Source: Kitasatospora sp. CB01950
GTDB lineage: Bacteria; Actinomycetota; Actinomycetes; Streptomycetales; Streptomycetaceae
Direction of reading: 5' to 3'
Length of the DNA stretch: 64,000 nt
NCBI RefSeq assembly: GCF_001905465.1
Contig: NZ_LISX01000011.1
Location: forward strand, 62,001 to 126,000
The notes beneath the pieces were generated by a model that saw only the letters and a program-made list of their open reading frames with translations, did not search any database and was not told the DNA's origin. Made by a program: the position numbers and the translations under genes. Shown one piece after another: positions 59,539 through 64,000 of the stretch (position 1 is the stretch's first letter; each line of letters starts with the position of its first letter).

Positions 59539-61212
59539 ATGCCGGAGCTGTTCGACGCCATGCGCCCGCTGCCCGCCACCGCCGCCCGGTACCGCGAGCA
59601 GGGCTGGTGGCGCGACGAAACCTTCCTGGACGACCTGCGCGACGCCGCCGAGCAGTCGCCCGACCGGCGCGTGATCATCAACTGGCGCTCGGCAGAACGC
59701 CGGGCCGTCACCCTGACCTTCGCCGAGCTGGCCGGCCAGGTGGAACGGTTCGCCGACGGGCTGCGCCGGCTGGGCGTACGGCGCGGCGAGGTGGTGGCCC
59801 TCCACCTGCCCGACCGGTGGGAGACGGCCGCCCTCACCCTCGCCTGCTGGCGCACCGGCGCGGTCACCATGCCGCTCTCCCTGCGGTTCGGCCGACGCGA
59901 GGTGCGCCGGATGCTGGCCGCCACCGGAGCCGTCCTGCTGGTCACGGCCGACCGCCCCGCCGAGCTGGAGCACACGGCGGGCCTCGACGGCCTGTCCGCC
60001 CTGCGCCACCACACCGCTCTCGACGACGTCCCCGACGCCGACGTCGCCGTCGCCGACACCCGCCCGCGTGCCGCCGACCGGGCCGCGCCGCACGACAGGG
60101 CGCTGGGACCCGACGAGGCCGCGACGGTGCTGTTCACCTCCGGCACCAGCGGCAGCGCCACCGCCGTCGTGCACAGCCTGAACACCCTGTACGCGGGCGT
60201 CCGCCGACCGCTGCCGATCCCCGCCCTGCGCCCGGGCCAGCCCTTCCCGGTGCTCACCCCGCTCAGCCACGGCGCCGGGATCCGGAACGGCATGCTGCGG
60301 CCGCTCGTCCACCGCACCTGCGCCCTGTACGGCGACGAGTGGGACGCCGGCCGCTGGCTCGACCTGATCAGCACCTACCGGGCCGGCGCCCCGTTCGCCC
60401 CGCCGGCCATGCTGGAGGCCCTCGCCACCGAACAGGACCGCCGACCGAGGGACCTGCCCGAATGGGAGGCCGTGGCCGCGATGGCCGCGAGCCCCTCGCG
60501 CGAGCTGGTCGACCTGCTGCGCCGCACCCTGAGCGGGCACGTCGTCAACGCCCTGGGCTCGACGGAGTCCGGCGGGATCCTCGCCACCGGCCTCGCCGAC
60601 CCGCCCGAACGGGCCGCGCGCAGCGTCGGCCGCCCGATGTCCGGCATCGAACTGCGGATGACCCCCGCCACCGGACCGGACCAGGCCTCGCCGGTCGACC
60701 TGCGCAGTGCGTCCACCTGCCTGGGCACCTTCGACCGGGACACCGGCCGCCTGCTGTGGCGCGCCGCCGACACCGACGGCTGGTACGCCACCGGAGACCT
60801 GCTGCGCACGGACGCCGACGGCGGCCTGCGCTACGCCGGCCGGGCCTCCGACCGGATCTCCGGCACCACCCAGCTGATGATCCCCGTCCTGGACGTGGAA
60901 GCGGAGCTGCGCGAGCATCCGGCGGTCGCCGACGTCGCCCTGGTCGGCTACCCCGCCGAGCACGGCGACCTGCCCTGTGCGGTCGTGGTCCCCGCCGACG
61001 GGCGTACCCCCGAGCTGGCGGAACTGCGCAGCTGGCTGGCCGGACGCGGCATGACCGACTGGTACTGGCCCACCCGCGTCGAGACCGTGGCGCGCTTCCC
61101 CCGCAACGAGCTCGGCAAGATCCGCAAGAACGTCCTGCGGGACTGGCTCACCGGCGCCAGGCCGCTGCCCGACACCGACGACGGCCCGACCGCCGCGCCC
61201 GCCGACAGCTGA
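59539..61212 (+). CDS. AMP-binding acyl/aryl-CoA synthetase
   Basis: 557-residue ANL-superfamily ligase. ATP loop LFTSGTSGSATAVVHS, A5 GSTESGG, A7 WYATGDLLR, then A10 LGKIRKNVLRDWL (catalytic Lys). The N-terminus (WWRDETFLDDLRDAAEQ, LTFAELAGQVERFADGLRRLGV) fits cyclohexanecarboxylate/benzoate-CoA ligase-like proteins. It probably makes an aryl-CoA for the convergent bifunctional hydroxylase. AGGAATCC precedes ATG 59539. NAT is divergent upstream; the intergenic 279 bp holds no clear operator. Confidence 0.87.
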   Translation: MPELFDAMRPLPATAARYREQGWWRDETFLDDLRDAAEQSPDRRVIINWRSAERRAVTLTFAELAGQVERFADGLRRLGVRRGEVVALHLPDRWETAALTLACWRTGAVTMPLSLRFGRREVRRMLAATGAVLLVTADRPAELEHTAGLDGLSALRHHTALDDVPDADVAVADTRPRAADRAAPHDRALGPDEAATVLFTSGTSGSATAVVHSLNTLYAGVRRPLPIPALRPGQPFPVLTPLSHGAGIRNGMLRPLVHRTCALYGDEWDAGRWLDLISTYRAGAPFAPPAMLEALATEQDRRPRDLPEWEAVAAMAASPSRELVDLLRRTLSGHVVNALGSTESGGILATGLADPPERAARSVGRPMSGIELRMTPATGPDQASPVDLRSASTCLGTFDRDTGRLLWRAADTDGWYATGDLLRTDADGGLRYAGRASDRISGTTQLMIPVLDVEAELREHPAVADVALVGYPAEHGDLPCAVVVPADGRTPELAELRSWLAGRGMTDWYWPTRVETVARFPRNELGKIRKNVLRDWLTGARPLPDTDDGPTAAPADS

Positions 61213-61240
61213 TCAGGCACGGCACGGTGCGCGAATCGCC

Positions 61241-63601
61241 CTACGGCGCCGTCCCGTTGCGCCAGCGGCGGTGCCGGGTGGCGGCGGGAGCCGGGTCGGG
61301 GAGCAGGGGCGGGCGCGCCCGGCGGGCCTCGACACGTCCGGCGTACGGCGGCCGGCTGCCGGGCCGGTACGGGACGGGCCAGAGCGCTCCCGGGCCGGTG
61401 TACCCCTGTTCGGCGGCGGCGTGCAGGGTCCAGTGGGGGTCGTACAGGTGCGGCCGGCCCAGGGCGCACAGGTCGGCGCGCCCCGCCAGGATCAGCGAGT
61501 TGACGTCGTCGTACGAGGTGATCGCGCCGACCGCCACGACGGGGACCGCGGCGGCGTGGCGGATCCGGTCGGCGAACCCGGAGTTGTGGAGCCGCCCGCG
61601 GTCGGGCCGCTCGTCCGGGACGACCTGGCCGCTGGAGACGTCCAGCAGATCGGCGCCGTGACCGGCCAGTGCACGGGCGATCTCGACGGCGTCGTCCCCG
61701 GTGTTGCCGCCCTCGGCCCAGTCGGTGGCGGAGATCCGCACGGCGAGCGGGCGGTGGTCGGGCCAGCCGTCCTGCCGGACGGCGTCGAGGACTTCGAGCG
61801 GGAAGCGGAGCCGCGCCGCCGGCGAGCCCCCGTACGCGTCGGCGCGCCGGTTGGTCAGGGGGGAGAGGAAGGCGGACAGCAGGCTGCCGTGGGCGTACTG
61901 GAGCTCCAGCAGGTCGAAGCCGGCCCGCGCGGCGCGTCGGGCGGCCCGGACGAACTCGTCCCGGATCCGGGCCAGGTCGGTGCGGGTCAGTGTCCATGGC
62001 GTCGGGCCGTCGGCCGGGAGCGGTCGGTCAGGGCCGTCCCAGCCCGCGTGCGTCGGGCCCCGGCGGCCGGCGTGGCCGAGCTGCACGCCGATCGCGGAGC
62101 CGCTGTGCTCGTGCACGAAGTCGGTGACGCGGAGCCAGCCGGCGGTCTGTGTGTCGTTCCACAGCCCGGTGCCGCCGGGGCCGAGCCGCCCCTCGGGACC
62201 GACCCCGGCCATCCCGGTCATGACCAGGCCGGCGCCGCCCAGCGCGCGGGCGCCGAGGTGGACGAGGTGGAAGTCCCCGGGCTCGCCCCCGGCGCTGTCG
62301 GGGCCCGGCGCGGCGGAGCACATGTCCATGGGCGAGACCACCACCCGGTTCCTCAGCGTGAGTTGACTGATCGTCAGTTCGGTGAACATCGGTGGGGTGC
62401 CCGCCGGAACGCCGCAGGCGCGCTCGACCCGGGCCGTGAACTCCGGGTCGCGAAGCCGCAGATTGGCGTGGGTGACCCGGCGGCTGCGGCTGAGCAGGTT
62501 GAAGGCGAACTGCAGCGGCGGCTGGTCGAGGTACAGGGCCACGTTCTCGAACCACTCCAGACTGGCCCGGCCCGCCCGCCCGAGGGACTCGGCCACCGGC
62601 CGGCGTTCCGCCTCGTAGACCTCCAACGCGGCGTCCACGGTGGGCTGTTCGTGCAGGGCGGTGGCGAGCGAGGAGGCGTCCTCCAGGGCCAGCTTGGTGC
62701 CGGAACCGGTGGAGAAGTGCACGGTGTGCGCGGCGTCGCCGAGCAGCACGATGTTGCCGTCCCGCCAGCGGGAGTTGGCGACGGTGCGGAAGGTCGTCCA
62801 GTGCGGGGCGGCCCCGCCGAACAGGCGGCGCCCGGCCAGGACGTGCGCGAACAGCCGCTCGCAGGCGGCGACGGGCGCCTTGCGGTCGAGGCCGGCGGCC
62901 CGCCACACCTCGTCGCGCATCTCGACGACGAAGGTGCTGGCGTCCGCGCTGTAGGGGTAGGCGTGGAGCTGCATCACGCCGTGCTCGGTGGGGACGAAGT
63001 CGAAGCGGAAGGCATCGAGGACGAGGTCGGTGCCGAGCCAGATGTACCGGCAGCGGTGCGAGGTCACGGACGAGCCGAACGCCGCGGACCGTGCGTCACG
63101 GGTCGCGCTGTGCACGCCGTCCGAGGCCACGACCAGATCGTGCTCCGCGGCCAGGACCTCGGCCGGCGGCGCGGGCCGGCCGAAGCGCAGCCGGACACCC
63201 AGTTCGCGGCAGCGGTCCTGGAGCACGGCGAGCAGCCGGCGGCGGGACATCGCCGCGAACCCGTGGCCGCCACAGGTGATCACCTCGCCGCGGTAGTGCA
63301 CGTCCAGGTCGTCCCAGCGGGCGAACTCGAGCGCCATCGCCCGGTAGACCACCGGGTCGGCGGCGGCGACACCTCCCAGCGCCTCCTCGGAGAAGACCAC
63401 GCCGAAGCCGAAGGTGTCGTCCGGCGCGTTCCGCTCCCAGACCGTGACGTCCGCGTCCGGCGCGAGCCGCTTGAACAGCGCGGCGAAGTACAGGCCGCCG
63501 GGCCCGCCGCCGATGCAGGCCACCCGCATCGGGCGGCGGTGCGAACGGGCGGCCCGGGCCGGTCCGCCGTCCGGCGTGTGCCCGGTGTGCGGTTCCGCCA
63601 T
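61241..63601 (-). CDS. Bifunctional salicylyl/aminobenzoyl-CoA 5-hydroxylase-oxidoreductase
   Basis: 786 residues, two fused enzymes. N-terminal ~400: PHBH-type FAD monooxygenase with GGGPGGLYFAALFKRL (residues 31-46), DGVHSATRDA and GDAAHTVHFSTGSGTKLALED. C-terminal ~370: old-yellow-enzyme NADH:flavin oxidoreductase with TLRNRVVVSPMDMCSA, VQLGHAGRRG, YAHGSLLSAFLSPLTNRR and ALGRPHLYDPHW. This fusion is the known architecture of bifunctional salicylyl-CoA 5-hydroxylase/oxidoreductases and 2-aminobenzoyl-CoA monooxygenase/reductase, which hydroxylate and reduce aryl-CoA. The convergent CoA ligase would provide the thioester. ATG 63601; an internal ATG at 63529 would also keep the FAD motif. Confidence 0.9.
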   Translation of the reverse strand: MAEPHTGHTPDGGPARAARSHRRPMRVACIGGGPGGLYFAALFKRLAPDADVTVWERNAPDDTFGFGVVFSEEALGGVAAADPVVYRAMALEFARWDDLDVHYRGEVITCGGHGFAAMSRRRLLAVLQDRCRELGVRLRFGRPAPPAEVLAAEHDLVVASDGVHSATRDARSAAFGSSVTSHRCRYIWLGTDLVLDAFRFDFVPTEHGVMQLHAYPYSADASTFVVEMRDEVWRAAGLDRKAPVAACERLFAHVLAGRRLFGGAAPHWTTFRTVANSRWRDGNIVLLGDAAHTVHFSTGSGTKLALEDASSLATALHEQPTVDAALEVYEAERRPVAESLGRAGRASLEWFENVALYLDQPPLQFAFNLLSRSRRVTHANLRLRDPEFTARVERACGVPAGTPPMFTELTISQLTLRNRVVVSPMDMCSAAPGPDSAGGEPGDFHLVHLGARALGGAGLVMTGMAGVGPEGRLGPGGTGLWNDTQTAGWLRVTDFVHEHSGSAIGVQLGHAGRRGPTHAGWDGPDRPLPADGPTPWTLTRTDLARIRDEFVRAARRAARAGFDLLELQYAHGSLLSAFLSPLTNRRADAYGGSPAARLRFPLEVLDAVRQDGWPDHRPLAVRISATDWAEGGNTGDDAVEIARALAGHGADLLDVSSGQVVPDERPDRGRLHNSGFADRIRHAAAVPVVAVGAITSYDDVNSLILAGRADLCALGRPHLYDPHWTLHAAAEQGYTGPGALWPVPYRPGSRPPYAGRVEARRARPPLLPDPAPAATRHRRWRNGTAP

Positions 63602-63654
63602 GTCCTGAGCCCCTTCCCATCCTGGCCGCGCCACCGGCCGATCGCCGAAGGGCG

Positions 63655-63700
63655 GCGCGGGCGGCGCGGGTGGCGCGGGCGGCGCGGGTGGCGCACGGGG
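63655..63700. repeat. GGCGCGGGT/C tandem repeats
   Basis: GGCGCGGGC and GGCGCGGGT units alternate about five times upstream of the bifunctional gene. Non-coding on both strands as far as can be seen. Confidence 0.7.
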
Positions 63701-63761
63701 TGCTACGCCGAATCTCCGGCCTCCGGGTCCGCGCCGCAAGCAGCGGCGGACCGGGCCCTGA

Positions 63762-64000
63762 GCCGACGGCCCGACCCTGCTTCCCGGGCGGAGTTCCGCC
63801 GTCGCCTACGGTGAGCGCATCCGTAGCGATCACCATCCCCGGGACGTCCTGCTGATCGGGGGTGCCTCCGGCGTCGGGAGGAGTCGGGCCGCCGCCCGCC
63901 TCGCCGAGGCCCGCGGCGCGTTCACGGTCCAGTTCGACGACGTCGTCGCGGCGCTCCAGGCCGCCACCCCACCGGCCACCCACCCGTCGCTCCACCTCTT
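63762..64000 (+). CDS. P-loop kinase-like gene start, Walker A Lys replaced, no normal start codon
   Basis: The open frame to the window edge reads HHPRDVLLIGGASGVGRSRAAA then RLAEARGAFTVQFDDVVAALQAA, the start of an adenylylate-kinase/2-phosphoglycerate-kinase-like family. The Walker A loop ends GVGRS instead of GxGKS. Between the last in-frame stop (63759-63761) and the P-loop there is no ATG, GTG or TTG; only CTG 63777, or an ATC at 63819 where a start is expected (ATC CGT AGC). It may be a decayed gene. Its 3' part lies outside the window. Confidence 0.55.

Noticed and set aside
61271..63814. 847-residue plus-strand frame opposite the bifunctional hydroxylase
   Set aside because: Val/Gly/Ala/Arg-rich with no motifs. 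The minus strand encodes complete FAD and OYE motifs.

Overview
This 64 kb window is very GC-rich DNA from a streptomycete-like actinobacterium (Streptomyces or Kitasatospora type). Supporting signs are near-exclusive G/C third codon positions, frequent GTG starts, GTGA/ATGA stop-start overlaps, mycothiol- and F420-dependent enzyme families, many TetR/MarR regulators and a Tat lipoprotein signal. No rRNA, tRNA, core informational operon or origin was seen. The mix of solitary catabolic genes, regulators, hypotheticals and an unusually high number of broken genes suggests accessory or chromosome-arm DNA (inference).

Layout. 0-9.7 kb: secreted acylase (cut by the window edge), alpha/beta hydrolase, truncated SUKH gene, dead histidine phosphatase, secreted beta-propeller, ROK protein, HAD phosphatase, VOC protein, membrane protein and a mycothiol-dependent enzyme. 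9.7-18 kb: LCMT-type methyltransferase, secreted PAF-AH-like hydrolase, APH-like kinase, carboxymuconolactone decarboxylase family gene, TetR/patatin divergent pair, nucleotidyltransferase without a stop, and a zinc dehydrogenase/TetR pair with a clear operator. 18-22.6 kb: DUF3050 protein, maleylpyruvate isomerase fragment, methyltransferase coupled to a membrane protein, CRISPR-like repeats, hydrolase. 22.6-27.1 kb: a compact cassette of XRE/TPR regulator, 44-residue peptide gene, MBL-fold enzyme and APH-fold kinase, ended by a perfect 22-bp hairpin. This is the best candidate for an undescribed system. 27.1-30.2 kb: decayed mobile or defence island with a broken serine recombinase, candidate recombination site, small ORFs and a cas-less type I-E-like CRISPR array.

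30.2-36.3 kb: divergent MBL protein, CPT-like kinase, Ski2-like helicase, small secreted protein and a FabH-like ketosynthase. 36.4-39.7 kb: hypothetical genes with dispersed repeats. 39.8-42 kb: MarR-controlled NmrA/membrane-protein operon with a palindromic operator. 42.9-47.8 kb: cell-envelope stress-like module (DUF4097 lipoprotein, FtsX-type permease, ABC ATPase; divergent histidine kinase and response regulator). 47.8-51.3 kb: two serine beta-lactamase-fold genes, a MurA-like tail, VOC and TetR genes. 51.5-56.3 kb: reductive pyrimidine catabolism operon (beta-ureidopropionase, dihydropyrimidinase, F420-type oxidoreductase) ending in a multicopper oxidase with an internal amber codon. 56.3-64 kb: macrodomain protein, frameshifted deazaflavin oxidoreductase-hemerythrin fusion, MarR, arylamine N-acetyltransferase, acyl-CoA ligase, a bifunctional salicylyl/aminobenzoyl-CoA-type hydroxylase-oxidoreductase, and the start of a P-loop gene.

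Recurring theme: at least seven genes carry inactivating lesions (stops, frameshifts, truncations). Either this region is decaying or some are base-call errors; the individual entries say which lesion is where.
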